Source: Gammaproteobacteria bacterium | GTDB taxonomy: Bacteria; Pseudomonadota; Gammaproteobacteria; Pseudomonadales; Litorivicinaceae | Direction of reading: 5' to 3' | Assembly (NCBI GenBank): GCA_024640985.1 | Contig: JAHEDY010000006.1 | Location: 1-64,000 of the forward strand | DNA: 64,000 bases | In this document: piece after piece, positions 35,978 to 44,763 of the stretch | Layout: each line of letters opens with the position of its first letter | Numbering within the stretch: the stretch's first letter is position 1 | Notes under the pieces: model-generated | Databases searched by the model: none | Seen by the model: the letters and a program-made list of their open reading frames with translations, nothing else | Told to the model about the DNA's origin: nothing | Translations under genes and position numbers: made by a program

Positions 35978-37365
35978 CGAATTTTTGCGATTAAGTGGCT
36001 GGTCGACAGATTCGCCACTTCACCCAAGACTTTGACTTCACCGCCATAGGCGAGTACCCGCTCAAAGCCCACCACCTCTTCGATGGATTGATAATCACCA
36101 CCCTTAACCAACACATCCGGCCGGATGGCATCAATCAAGGGAGTCGGGGTGTCATCTTCAAAAGCGATCACCGCATCAACAGCGCCAAGCCCGAAAAGGA
36201 CTTGAAGCCGTCGTTCAACAGAGTTGACTGGGCGCTCCGGGCCCTTGAGTCGCGCCACCGACGCATCCGAATTCACCGCAACAATCAGACGATCACCCAT
36301 GGAAGCCGCTTCTTTCAAGTAGGCCACATGTCCAGCATGCAAAATATCGAAGCATCCGTTGGTCATCACCACCTTTTCACCTTGTGCCCGACATTGTTCA
36401 GCCCAGAGTACCGCCTCCTCAACCGACTGAAACAGGCCATGATCGATCGATAACGCTCGCTCGAGTTCTCGGCTACTCACGGTCGCTGTTCCCAATTTCG
36501 ACACCACAATACCAGCGGCACGATTCGCCAGTTCCGCGGCTTGAGCCAGACTCATCCCAGAACCAAGGCCTGCAGCCATCGTTGCGATCACAGTATCACC
36601 AGCGCCTGTCACGTCAGCAACTTCTCTAGCAGTCGCGGCGAAATGATGAACTGCTCCGTCACGATGTAAAAGCGTCATTCCTTGCTCTGAACGGGTGACC
36701 AGCATGGACTCCAAGTCCAATGTGGTCATGAGGGCGCGCCCTTTCTCGATCAGTTCTTGGTCATTCGACCAAGTACCACAAACCGCCTCAAACTCAGCAC
36801 GATTCGGTGTCAGCAGTGTCGCACCTCGGTATTTTTCAAAATCCGTTCCTTTCGGATCAACCACGATTGGGATCCCGACTGCCTTTGCTTTTTGAATCAG
36901 CGACTGCGGCTCCAGACTTCCTTTCGCATAATCACTGAGTACGAGGGCGTTGACGCCTGTTAATAAGACAGTCTCTGCAAGGGATGAAGCATCGGTGGCA
37001 TCAAAAGGCGCTTCAAAGTCAAGCCGGATCATCTGGTGCGACTGAGCCAAAACACGTAATTTCGTAATTGTTCGATGCTCAACCCGCATCAAGACCGGAT
37101 GCACGTTATGGTTTTTTAAGGTTTGCTCCAAAAGATCGGCGTCAGAATCCGATCCAACTAAGCCCGCGCAACTCACCTGTGCACCGAGAGACGATAGATT
37201 CAACGCCACATTAGCGGCACCGCCTGGCCTCGCTTCATCATGGGTGACACGAACAACTGGAACCGGAGCCTCTGGAGAGATGCGACCTGCATCACCATGC
37301 CAATAACGGTCCAACATGACATCGCCAACCACTAAAACCCGCGACGCGGAGAACATATGTGACAC
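35950..37365 (-). CDS. hldE: Bifunctional heptose 7-phosphate kinase / heptose 1-phosphate adenylyltransferase
   Basis: A 471-residue fusion. The N-terminal PfkB-type kinase (residues 1 to about 320) has VLVVGDVMLDRYWHGD, PVPVVRV, GGAANVALNLSSLG and the catalytic DVTGAGDTVIA. The C-terminal nucleotidyltransferase (about 340-471) has MTNGCFDILHAGHVAYL with the HxGH motif and KGPERPVNS. Together they make ADP-heptose precursors for WaaC and WaaF encoded nearby. The start is GTG 37365, or an ATG three codons later. Confidence 0.94.
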   Translation of the reverse strand: MSHMFSASRVLVVGDVMLDRYWHGDAGRISPEAPVPVVRVTHDEARPGGAANVALNLSSLGAQVSCAGLVGSDSDADLLEQTLKNHNVHPVLMRVEHRTITKLRVLAQSHQMIRLDFEAPFDATDASSLAETVLLTGVNALVLSDYAKGSLEPQSLIQKAKAVGIPIVVDPKGTDFEKYRGATLLTPNRAEFEAVCGTWSNDQELIEKGRALMTTLDLESMLVTRSEQGMTLLHRDGAVHHFAATAREVADVTGAGDTVIATMAAGLGSGMSLAQAAELANRAAGIVVSKLGTATVSSRELERALSIDHGLFQSVEEAVLWAEQCRAQGEKVVMTNGCFDILHAGHVAYLKEAASMGDRLIVAVNSDASVARLKGPERPVNSVERRLQVLFGLGAVDAVIAFEDDTPTPLIDAIRPDVLVKGGDYQSIEEVVGFERVLAYGGEVKVLGEVANLSTSHLIAKIRQTDSDSTN

Positions 37366-37436
37366 AGAAGATCTCTCTTAAGATTCGAAGCTTGTTATAG
37401 TACCGAGCTTCATCACTGAACCCAACCGGATTACAC

Positions 37437-38324
37437 ATGGGCTTATCTTTCGTTCCGCTGGGACTTGGCTTGATTCGATTGCTAGCACTGATGCCTCCGG
37501 CTCTTGGTATGGCAACCGGACGACTGATTGGCCGTCTTTTATTTTACGCCGCAGCCAACAGACGGCTGGTGTGCGAGCGCAATATCGGTGTGTGCTTTCC
37601 ACATTTAAACCCAAAGGCCCAGCGTCAACTGGTGAAAGAATGTTTTGAACACAATGGGATTGGCCTGACCGAAACGGCCTGGTCTTGGCACAGACCTGCC
37701 GATTTTGTTCATGACAAACTGGTGGTCTCAGGAGGCGAGCATCTGTCCGATGCGATGCAAACGGGCCGGGGGGTGCTCTTGCTCTGCCCGCATTACAGCA
37801 TGCTCGATTTGGTTGCGCCCTTGATGCACGCCATTGCTGGGCGTTTTGTCATCAGCTACCGTCCCAATGACAACCCCCTGTTTGATCAAGCGGTGTGTCG
37901 CGGTCGTAAACGCTATGCTGAATTAGTTGACGTTCGGGCATTACGCGAGATTGTGAAACATCTCAAACAAGGTCAGATGGTGTGGTTTGGACCTGATCAA
38001 GATATGGGCCCAAAAGGGTCGGTCTTCGCGCCTTTCTTTGGTCGCCCAGCATGCACGGTGACAACACCTGCTCGACTTGCTCGCATGTCAGGTGCCGCGA
38101 GTCTCTTTCTTGATTTACACCGGAACGATCAGGGCATGTATCAGGTGCGGCTGCAACCCATGCCAGAGCATTATCCCACGGAAGACGAAGTGGAAAATGC
38201 GACACAACTGAATCAGTGCATCGAAGACGCACTGAACAACCATCCGGCTCAATACATGTGGATGCACAAACGATTCAAGACCAACCCAGATCTTACCCGG
38301 CAGACGCTCTATCAAGTTGACTGA
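37437..38324 (+). CDS. lpxL: Lipid A late acyltransferase, LpxL/HtrB family
   Basis: A 295-residue inner-membrane acyltransferase with an N-terminal hydrophobic anchor. The catalytic HX4D motif is HYSMLD in GVLLLCPHYSMLDLVAPL, and the family pattern GPDQDMGPKGSVFAPFFG follows. It transfers an acyl chain from acyl-ACP to Kdo2-lipid IV-A (or the next intermediate). Whether it is the LpxL-type or LpxM-type enzyme is not decidable by eye. It overlaps the convergent waaC gene by 32 bp and sits among Kdo and heptose genes. Confidence 0.87.
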   Translation: MGLSFVPLGLGLIRLLALMPPALGMATGRLIGRLLFYAAANRRLVCERNIGVCFPHLNPKAQRQLVKECFEHNGIGLTETAWSWHRPADFVHDKLVVSGGEHLSDAMQTGRGVLLLCPHYSMLDLVAPLMHAIAGRFVISYRPNDNPLFDQAVCRGRKRYAELVDVRALREIVKHLKQGQMVWFGPDQDMGPKGSVFAPFFGRPACTVTTPARLARMSGAASLFLDLHRNDQGMYQVRLQPMPEHYPTEDEVENATQLNQCIEDALNNHPAQYMWMHKRFKTNPDLTRQTLYQVD

Positions 38325-39255
38325 CCCACATCATCACCTCATCGGCGGCGATATCATCCATCTGACCTGTCGAACTTTTCAGAATGTGTGATTGCTCACC
38401 GATAGGACCCACTAATCCAGGTTTTGTTGGACCATACAAAGCAAGCAATGGAATACCAATGGCATCGGCAATATGCGCAAGGCCCGTATCAACCGAGACA
38501 ACAGCTCGAGCTCCTGAGATTGCAACCGCGACATCACTCAAGGACTGCTGATTCAATATACGAACGGGCAGACCCTCCGTTAATCGACTGATCGCTTCAA
38601 ATTCCGAATCGCTACCCACCGGCAGGACCACTTCGGAAAACTGAGGCAATGCATCCTCAATCACAAGTCTCCATGCCTGATCTGACCAACATTTCCGCTG
38701 ACGGCTGGCTTGCGTAATCAACACCAGTCGATCCGCTAAATCAAATGGACGCCCTAAATCAATCGAAGCATCGGGCTCTGTGTCTGGAACGGAATAGCCA
38801 AGTGCGTGAGCGAATAACTCTCGAGTTCTCGAAATCGCGTGCTTCGATCGGTCAACACGATGTTTGAGGTCATACACGCTCGCTGCCCAACCTTCTTTGG
38901 CTGATCGCCGATCAAACCCATGCTTTGGTCCATTGGTGAATCGAGTAATCAGATACGCACTTTTTAACAAACCCTGAGCATCAATCACCGCATCGTAACG
39001 CTCTGCACCCAGGACTTGTTTGTAAGCAGCAAGCTCGTTCGAGAACAACAGTCGATGGAGTCGACCTTTCCAGCGTCGTAACGGGATCGCAAGCACATCA
39101 CCCACGGATGGATGCCAATGTGGAATTTCAGCAAAAGCAGGCTCGCAAACCCAGTCAAACCGAATATCGCCCAATGCTGTGTAAGCATCCGTCAATGCAG
39201 GCAAGGTGTGAACCAAATCACCCATCGAGGATGTTTTCACCACCAAAACGCGCAT
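38293..39255 (-). CDS. waaC: LPS heptosyltransferase I
   Basis: A 320-residue GT9 transferase adding the first heptose to Kdo2-lipid A. N-terminal VLVVKTSSMGDLVHTLPAL is diagnostic of WaaC. The C-terminal part has VVSVDTGLAHIADAIGIPLLALYGPTKP, the ADP-heptose site. The start overlaps the waaF stop by one base (TAATG), the common coupled arrangement. Confidence 0.93.
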   Translation of the reverse strand: MRVLVVKTSSMGDLVHTLPALTDAYTALGDIRFDWVCEPAFAEIPHWHPSVGDVLAIPLRRWKGRLHRLLFSNELAAYKQVLGAERYDAVIDAQGLLKSAYLITRFTNGPKHGFDRRSAKEGWAASVYDLKHRVDRSKHAISRTRELFAHALGYSVPDTEPDASIDLGRPFDLADRLVLITQASRQRKCWSDQAWRLVIEDALPQFSEVVLPVGSDSEFEAISRLTEGLPVRILNQQSLSDVAVAISGARAVVSVDTGLAHIADAIGIPLLALYGPTKPGLVGPIGEQSHILKSSTGQMDDIAADEVMMWVSQLDRASAG

Positions 39256-40295
39256 TAGACGAGCCGATTCATTTGGTTTGACAGTGCCACGAACACCTCA
39301 TCAACGGACAGTTCTGACAGGCATGCTTGATGCTTTAAAGGACATTCCCGTTCAAAACATGGATGGCAAGGAACAGGATGTGTGAGCGTCACTGCCGCTT
39401 CACTGAGCGGCGGCGTATGCACAGGCGATGAAGGCCCATAAAGCGCGACCAATGGTCGGCCGGTAGCGGCAGCAACATGCATAAGACCCGAATCATGCGT
39501 CACGACTGCCTGTGTCAGGCCGATTAAATCAACAACCTCAGGAATTGAGGTTTGGCCAGTCAAGTTAACAAACTCAGATCGTTTTGACTCAGGCACCTGA
39601 TCCATAATCAACGCCACATCTTCAGCGTCATTCGGGGAGCCAAGCAACAACACTTGGTATCCCTCATCAACCAAGCGTTTTGCCAAATCAGCGAAGCGAT
39701 CTAACGGCCATTGCTTGGCCGGACCAAATTCAGCGCCAGGGCATAGCCCAACCAAACGATTGGTCTCTAAACCATGGGTTTTTATCAGTGCCGCCTGCGA
39801 GGCTTGATCGACCGCGAGCCGAGGTATTGGCGGGGCTTCAGGTAATTGATTGGCTGATAACGCGAGATTCGCTGGGAATCCAAGCGCCATATATCGGTCG
39901 ATCATCCGAGGAAATCGGGTTTCGTGGAGAACGCGAAGATCGGTCAATAATTTGTACCGATACTCACCACGCCAGCCAATGCGTCTTGGGATACCCGCCA
40001 TGACCGGAATCAAAGCCGATTTCAGTGAGTTGGGTAAAACGAAGGCACGATGGTATTTCGAATAGCGCAGTGTTCTCGCAAAAGCCCAACGTTTTTTCAG
40101 CTGAAGCTCGCCATGATTAAACGGCAGTTCAATCGCCTGATCAACTTCAGGCATCCGCCGCGCAACATCCAAACTCCACCGAGGGGCGAGCATATGAATC
40201 GGATCTTCTGGCCGTTTTGATTTTAAAAACGCAACCAACGATTGCGCCATAATCATATCGCCGACCCAGTTCGGGCCAACCACTAAGGTTGGCAT
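39255..40295 (-). CDS. waaF: LPS heptosyltransferase II
   Basis: A 346-residue GT9 transferase adding the second heptose to the inner core. N-terminal TLVVGPNWVGDMIMAQSL, CPGAEFGPAKQWP and VVTHDSGLMHVAAATGRPLVALYGPSSP are typical of WaaF. It ends with a cysteine-rich stretch (PCHPCFERECPLKHQAC) also seen in homologues. It lies between ilvE and waaC, with 3 bp and -1 bp spacing, in one operon with glnE. Confidence 0.94.
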   Translation of the reverse strand: MPTLVVGPNWVGDMIMAQSLVAFLKSKRPEDPIHMLAPRWSLDVARRMPEVDQAIELPFNHGELQLKKRWAFARTLRYSKYHRAFVLPNSLKSALIPVMAGIPRRIGWRGEYRYKLLTDLRVLHETRFPRMIDRYMALGFPANLALSANQLPEAPPIPRLAVDQASQAALIKTHGLETNRLVGLCPGAEFGPAKQWPLDRFADLAKRLVDEGYQVLLLGSPNDAEDVALIMDQVPESKRSEFVNLTGQTSIPEVVDLIGLTQAVVTHDSGLMHVAAATGRPLVALYGPSSPVHTPPLSEAAVTLTHPVPCHPCFERECPLKHQACLSELSVDEVFVALSNQMNRLV

Positions 40296-40298
40296 CGA

Positions 40299-41231
40299 TC
40301 AGTCCTTAACGAGTGTGACCCACTCGCTGAACTTTTCATGACGGCCGTGCACGACATCAAAATAATCTGCTTGCAGCATTTCGGTAATGGGTCCACGAGT
40401 GCCTGCACCGATTGGGCGTGAATCAAGTTCTCGAATCGGTGTCACTTCAGCGGCAGTTCCAGTAAAGAACGCTTCATCAGCGATCAACACCTCATCGCGC
40501 GTGATTCGTTTTTCAATCACAGTCAAACCATGCTCTTTAGCGAGCGTAAAAATTGTCTTGCGGGTAATCCCATCAAGACAACTGGTGAGTTCAGGGGTGT
40601 AGATCACGCCATCTCGGACAATAAAGAAATTCTCACCAGACCCTTCAGCAACGTAGCCCTCAGGATCCAACAATAAAGCCTCATCAGCTCCACCTGTCAG
40701 CGCCTCTTGCAACGCAAGCATGGAATTCATGTAGTTTCCATTGGCTTTGGCCTTGGTCATGGTGATGTTGACATGATGACGGGTATAGCTTGAAGTCCGC
40801 ACCTTAATCCCGCGCTTCATGTTTTCTTCACCCATGTAGGAGCCCCAAGCCCAGGCTGCAACAATCACATGTGCTTTTAATGCATCAGCTCGAAGACCCA
40901 TGCCTTCAGAACCATAAAAAACCATCGGTCGCAGGTAAGCATGGTCTAAATCGTTCGACGCAACCGCCGCTTTTTGAGCCGCATTGATCTCTTCTATCGA
41001 AAACGGGATGTGCATTCCAAGGATTTTCGCCGAATCGAACAAGCGACGCGTGTGATCTTGCAACCGAAAAATTCCGGCGCCGTTGGCCGTGTGATAAGCC
41101 CTCACACCTTCAAAACACCCAAGACCGTAGTGCAAGGTGTGGGTCAGGACGTGGACCTGACAATCCCGCCAAGGCTTGAGTTCTCCATCAAACCAAATCA
41201 AACCATCTCGATCAGCAAAGTTCGGCTGCAT
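40299..41231 (-). CDS. ilvE: Branched-chain amino acid aminotransferase
   Basis: A 310-residue fold-type IV PLP enzyme catalysing the last step in leucine, isoleucine and valine synthesis. It shows IWFDGELKPWRDCQVHVLTHTLHYGLGCFEGVRAY-type N-terminus (residues 11 onward), TKAKANGNYMNSMLA with the cofactor lysine, GSGENFF, and EAFFTGTAAEVTPI. It is co-transcribed with glnE upstream and waaF downstream. ilvD, the preceding enzyme of the pathway, lies about 5 kb away. Confidence 0.95.
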   Translation of the reverse strand: MQPNFADRDGLIWFDGELKPWRDCQVHVLTHTLHYGLGCFEGVRAYHTANGAGIFRLQDHTRRLFDSAKILGMHIPFSIEEINAAQKAAVASNDLDHAYLRPMVFYGSEGMGLRADALKAHVIVAAWAWGSYMGEENMKRGIKVRTSSYTRHHVNITMTKAKANGNYMNSMLALQEALTGGADEALLLDPEGYVAEGSGENFFIVRDGVIYTPELTSCLDGITRKTIFTLAKEHGLTVIEKRITRDEVLIADEAFFTGTAAEVTPIRELDSRPIGAGTRGPITEMLQADYFDVVHGRHEKFSEWVTLVKD

Positions 41232-41249
41232 GTTTTCTTTCCAATCAAT

Positions 41250-43877
41250 TCACAAAGACATCCACTGCGCCCAAAGCGTCTGAACCAACATCCGATCATT
41301 CTCAATCACACTTGTTTCAACCCGACCGACTCGGTCAGACAAAATGGCTTCGTGATTCAATGCCCGATAGTGGATATACGCTTTTTTTAACGCATCTGCA
41401 TCCGCAGTTGAAATACATCCGAACTCGGAGAGTCCGTCGAGCTGGCGGATATTATCCGTATACATAGCCAGCTCAGGATGTGATTCTGCATGTGCTAGAA
41501 CCTGATATTGCACCATAAATTCGATATCAACGATACCTCCTCGATCGTGCTTTAAATCAAAACCAACATCACTCGGTCCACTGCCCAGATGCGAACGCAT
41601 TTTTTCTCGCATCTCTACGACATCTTGGAGAAGCACTTGTGGCTCTCGCGACTGTTGCAAAATGTCCGTACGAAGCGCTTTCAGCATCGCGCTTAACTGC
41701 CGATCACCGGCGACCGGTCGGGCTCTGACGAATGCCTGAAGCTCCCAGGTCCACGCGGACTCGTCCAAATACTTCTTCAGCGCATCGAGTCCGATCACCA
41801 TCAGTCCCGAGCGCCCAGACGGCCTTAAACGAGTGTCGATGTCATACAATCGGCCAAAACGAGTGTTAGTCTCAATCAGTGCAATCACTCGTCGGACAAC
41901 ACGATTCACAAATACACCGCCTTCAATCGGAGTCTCACCATCAGTCAGGCGATCAGCATCAATGCCATGCACGAATACCAAATCGAGATCTGAGCCATAG
42001 CTCATTTCCAACCCACCTAATTTGCCATAACCGAGGACCGCAAGGCCGAGTGCATCCTGCTGATCAGATTCAGTGCGCACAGGATGTCCATACTTCTGAG
42101 CCACTTCGCGGTAGGCATAGTGGAGGACTTCCGTTACCACCGCCTCAGCAATCCACGTGAGCTGATCAGACACTTGCATGAGCGGAATTTCGCCACGAAC
42201 TTCAAAGACTGCGGCCCGAAACGCAAGACCCCTTGCAAACTGAACAAGCACTTCCGTCAGTCTCTCAGCATCATCAGGGTCAACGCGTTGTAGCCGCATA
42301 CTCAATTCTTGGCCAATGGCTTCGCGCGATAACACCGCCTCGCTGGGATCTAGCGTAAGCAACTCATCAAGTAACGCGGGCATTTCAATCAAGCGTTCTG
42401 TGACCCAAGAGGATCGATTCAAAATATCCAGCATCCGCTGGCGAGTTGCTGGATTCTCTGACAATAAGGACAGGTAAACACTTCGACGCGTACAAGTGCC
42501 GACGAACCGTAACATCCGCTCAGTGACTTCAACCGGATACTGCGTAAGTTCAGGGGCCAATTGATCAAGAAGCGTCACGAGGCGCGCACGCGCAATTGGC
42601 TCAAGACGCTCACAAGTCGGATTCTCACGAAGGGCATCTAAACGCTCCCGGACCGCTTCGGAGACCGGAGTCTGTTGTGGCTCGACCGATTGCTCAACAC
42701 GCATAAACGAGACAAAGGCCTCATGCACCCGATCGGTGACTTGCCGCCGAACGGTCTCAAATTGATCAGCATTTTCAAACCCTAAGACAGCAGCCAGTGG
42801 TCCACAGTCTGCGGGTAATTCTTGGGTTTGCTGGTCATTTTCCGCCTGAATGACATGCTCCACGTGCCGCAACCACAAGTAATCTTCGCGGAGTTGTCGA
42901 CCATCGTCAGCTGTTAAAATAGACTCCTCCACCAGCGCAGATAACGCCTCTAAAAACCCTGTCACTTGCAGAGCTGGAATCTGTCCGCCTCGAAGCAGTT
43001 GCATTGACTGTACGATAAATTCAATCTCTCGAATCCCACCCCGGCCGACTTTGACGTTTTGATCACGCCCGTTTCGACGGACTTCCGTTTCGATTTTCGA
43101 TTTCAAATCTCGAATAGACTCGAACACGCCGAAATCCAAATATTTTCGGTACATGAAGGGTTTCAGTGAATGAAGAAGCTCAGTGCCAAGATCTCGATCA
43201 CCGGCGACTGGCCGCGCTTTCAAAAGAGCAAATCGTTCCCATTCACGGCCGTGCACCTCATAGTAGTCTTCACAGGCAACGACAGGGATCGCCAGCTGAC
43301 CGGCCGATCCCCAAGGTCGTAATCGCTGATCCACTCGTGCCACGAAGCCATCGACAGTGAGCGCATCCAGTGACTTCGCCAATTGCTGCGTCAATCGTGT
43401 GAAATAATCTCCGTGATCTCGAACACGCGGGCCTGAGGTTTCACCATCCTCAGCAAAGACGCAAAAAATATCGATATCTGAGGAAAGGTTCAGTTCTCGA
43501 CCACCGAGCTTACCCATTCCCAAAATGGTCAATGCAGGATTTGAGGGCGCGCCAAAAGCGCTGTCCAAGATCGCTCGATGGTGAGCAAGGCTGGCATCAA
43601 GTGCGCTCTCAGCCATGTGGGTGGTCACCCGAACGGTGTCTTCAAATGTATCAAGGCCGGACAGCAATCGATAGATTAATCCCGCTTGAGTTTGATTCCG
43701 CAAGATTCGCGCATGACGATCAAATTCTGGCGTGCTCAGTGGCACACTCTTCTGCCAATCTCGACGGATGGCCGACTCTGTGGGAGCAGTGCAGCCGACC
43801 TCCTTGAGCCAGTCCTGCTCTGGATCAAATTTCTCCGTCCAACGTCTTAAAAACTGTGAATACTCAGTGGGGTGCAT
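41250..43877 (-). CDS. glnE: Bifunctional glutamine synthetase adenylyltransferase/adenylyl-removing enzyme
   Basis: An 875-residue protein with two nucleotidyltransferase domains, one for de-adenylylation (N-terminal, GMGKLGGRELNLSSDIDIF) and one for adenylylation (C-terminal, GYGKLGGLEMSYGSDLDLVF) of glutamine synthetase, linked by a helical regulatory domain that receives the PII signal. Both GS...D.D catalytic signatures are intact. It is shorter at the N-terminus than the E. coli protein (about 946). It overlaps the CYTH phosphatase gene by 14 bp, the same ygiF-glnE pairing as in E. coli. Confidence 0.93.
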   Translation of the reverse strand: MHPTEYSQFLRRWTEKFDPEQDWLKEVGCTAPTESAIRRDWQKSVPLSTPEFDRHARILRNQTQAGLIYRLLSGLDTFEDTVRVTTHMAESALDASLAHHRAILDSAFGAPSNPALTILGMGKLGGRELNLSSDIDIFCVFAEDGETSGPRVRDHGDYFTRLTQQLAKSLDALTVDGFVARVDQRLRPWGSAGQLAIPVVACEDYYEVHGREWERFALLKARPVAGDRDLGTELLHSLKPFMYRKYLDFGVFESIRDLKSKIETEVRRNGRDQNVKVGRGGIREIEFIVQSMQLLRGGQIPALQVTGFLEALSALVEESILTADDGRQLREDYLWLRHVEHVIQAENDQQTQELPADCGPLAAVLGFENADQFETVRRQVTDRVHEAFVSFMRVEQSVEPQQTPVSEAVRERLDALRENPTCERLEPIARARLVTLLDQLAPELTQYPVEVTERMLRFVGTCTRRSVYLSLLSENPATRQRMLDILNRSSWVTERLIEMPALLDELLTLDPSEAVLSREAIGQELSMRLQRVDPDDAERLTEVLVQFARGLAFRAAVFEVRGEIPLMQVSDQLTWIAEAVVTEVLHYAYREVAQKYGHPVRTESDQQDALGLAVLGYGKLGGLEMSYGSDLDLVFVHGIDADRLTDGETPIEGGVFVNRVVRRVIALIETNTRFGRLYDIDTRLRPSGRSGLMVIGLDALKKYLDESAWTWELQAFVRARPVAGDRQLSAMLKALRTDILQQSREPQVLLQDVVEMREKMRSHLGSGPSDVGFDLKHDRGGIVDIEFMVQYQVLAHAESHPELAMYTDNIRQLDGLSEFGCISTADADALKKAYIHYRALNHEAILSDRVGRVETSVIENDRMLVQTLWAQWMSL

Positions 43878-44730
43878 CCATCGACTCCAGTGATTGTCTG
43901 ATCATCCAACGAGCCAGGCCTAAGGGCAGGCCACCATCACGTAAACATGCACGAAATGTCGAGATCGCCTCGTCATCTGCAATGGCATCCAGCGCTCGAA
44001 CCGCTTGGTCGGGCGAAGGTCCAGATAAAGGGTCCAGTGCGCGACTTAACCAATGTAACCAGTCTTTCTCAGAAACCGGGGGGGGATCTTGCATCGGATC
44101 CGCCGCACGGATCAATCGATCGCCTCGCTCAGCCTTTGAGATAACAGCCATAAATGAAGGGAGCCGATTGGCCAGTAAGCAGCTCAATTCAACGAGCGGC
44201 TCGATGTCACCTGCAATCAATTCAAGCTCAAGCTCGGATACCGGTGATGTCTTCTCAGCAACACAGACAGAACCCAAATCCAGTGAAATCATCACATCAC
44301 AACCATCTAAGTTGACACGCCAGTCTGTCCGCTGAAATGCATTTTCAAACACAACATCGAGCGCGCCATCGTCGATCAATTCGACTACAGCGACAGGTAA
44401 ATCGATGCTTTTCAACAGCGTATAATCCAGAGCCGGCTCATCGATTGGAAAATTCCATTCACTCCGTTGTGTCAATCCGCCCTCATCAGGCTCTCTGATT
44501 TTCACTGTCATTTCATGTTGATCATTGATCGAGCGGGTACGAATCGCGACACCGGCTTTGTGGAGCTGACCTGACAGATCGTAATAGCGGTTAACCAAAA
44601 CCTGAGTCGTACCAGTGAGCTCTCGCCCCAAGAGGTCTCGGAGTACAGAAGAGACCGATCTCGGATCGCAATCCCTGAGCCCTAATTTCAGCTCTCGCTC
44701 AATCGTGTCTGGAGTTGATTCCCGATTCAT
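43864..44730 (-). CDS. CYTH-domain (inorganic triphosphatase-like) protein lacking most of the CHAD domain
   Basis: A 288-residue protein whose N-terminal ~200 residues form a CYTH triphosphate tunnel: ERELKLGL (the EXEXK-type metal motif), VNRYYDLSGQLHKAGVAIRTR, MTVKIRE, RSEWNF and SELELELIAGD. It matches the first half of E. coli YgiF, an inorganic triphosphatase also encoded before glnE, but only about 80 residues remain where YgiF has a ~200-residue CHAD domain. ATG 44730, preceded by AGGGA, is preferred to the longer frame from 44775, which would run into argA's leader. Confidence 0.8.
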   Translation of the reverse strand: MNRESTPDTIERELKLGLRDCDPRSVSSVLRDLLGRELTGTTQVLVNRYYDLSGQLHKAGVAIRTRSINDQHEMTVKIREPDEGGLTQRSEWNFPIDEPALDYTLLKSIDLPVAVVELIDDGALDVVFENAFQRTDWRVNLDGCDVMISLDLGSVCVAEKTSPVSELELELIAGDIEPLVELSCLLANRLPSFMAVISKAERGDRLIRAADPMQDPPPVSEKDWLHWLSRALDPLSGPSPDQAVRALDAIADDEAISTFRACLRDGGLPLGLARWMIRQSLESMDAPH

Positions 44731-44746
44731 CGCACAATTCCCTGTC

Positions 44747-44756
44747 AGGAGAGGAG
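44747..44756 (+). promoter_or_regulatory. Shine-Dalgarno sequence of argA, deciding an AUU start
   Basis: AGGAGAGGAG ends seven bases before ATT 44764. No ATG, GTG or TTG occurs in the argA frame between the upstream stop (44716) and a TTG at 44845 that lies inside the first conserved strand. Confidence 0.7.
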
Positions 44757-44763
44757 TTTCACC

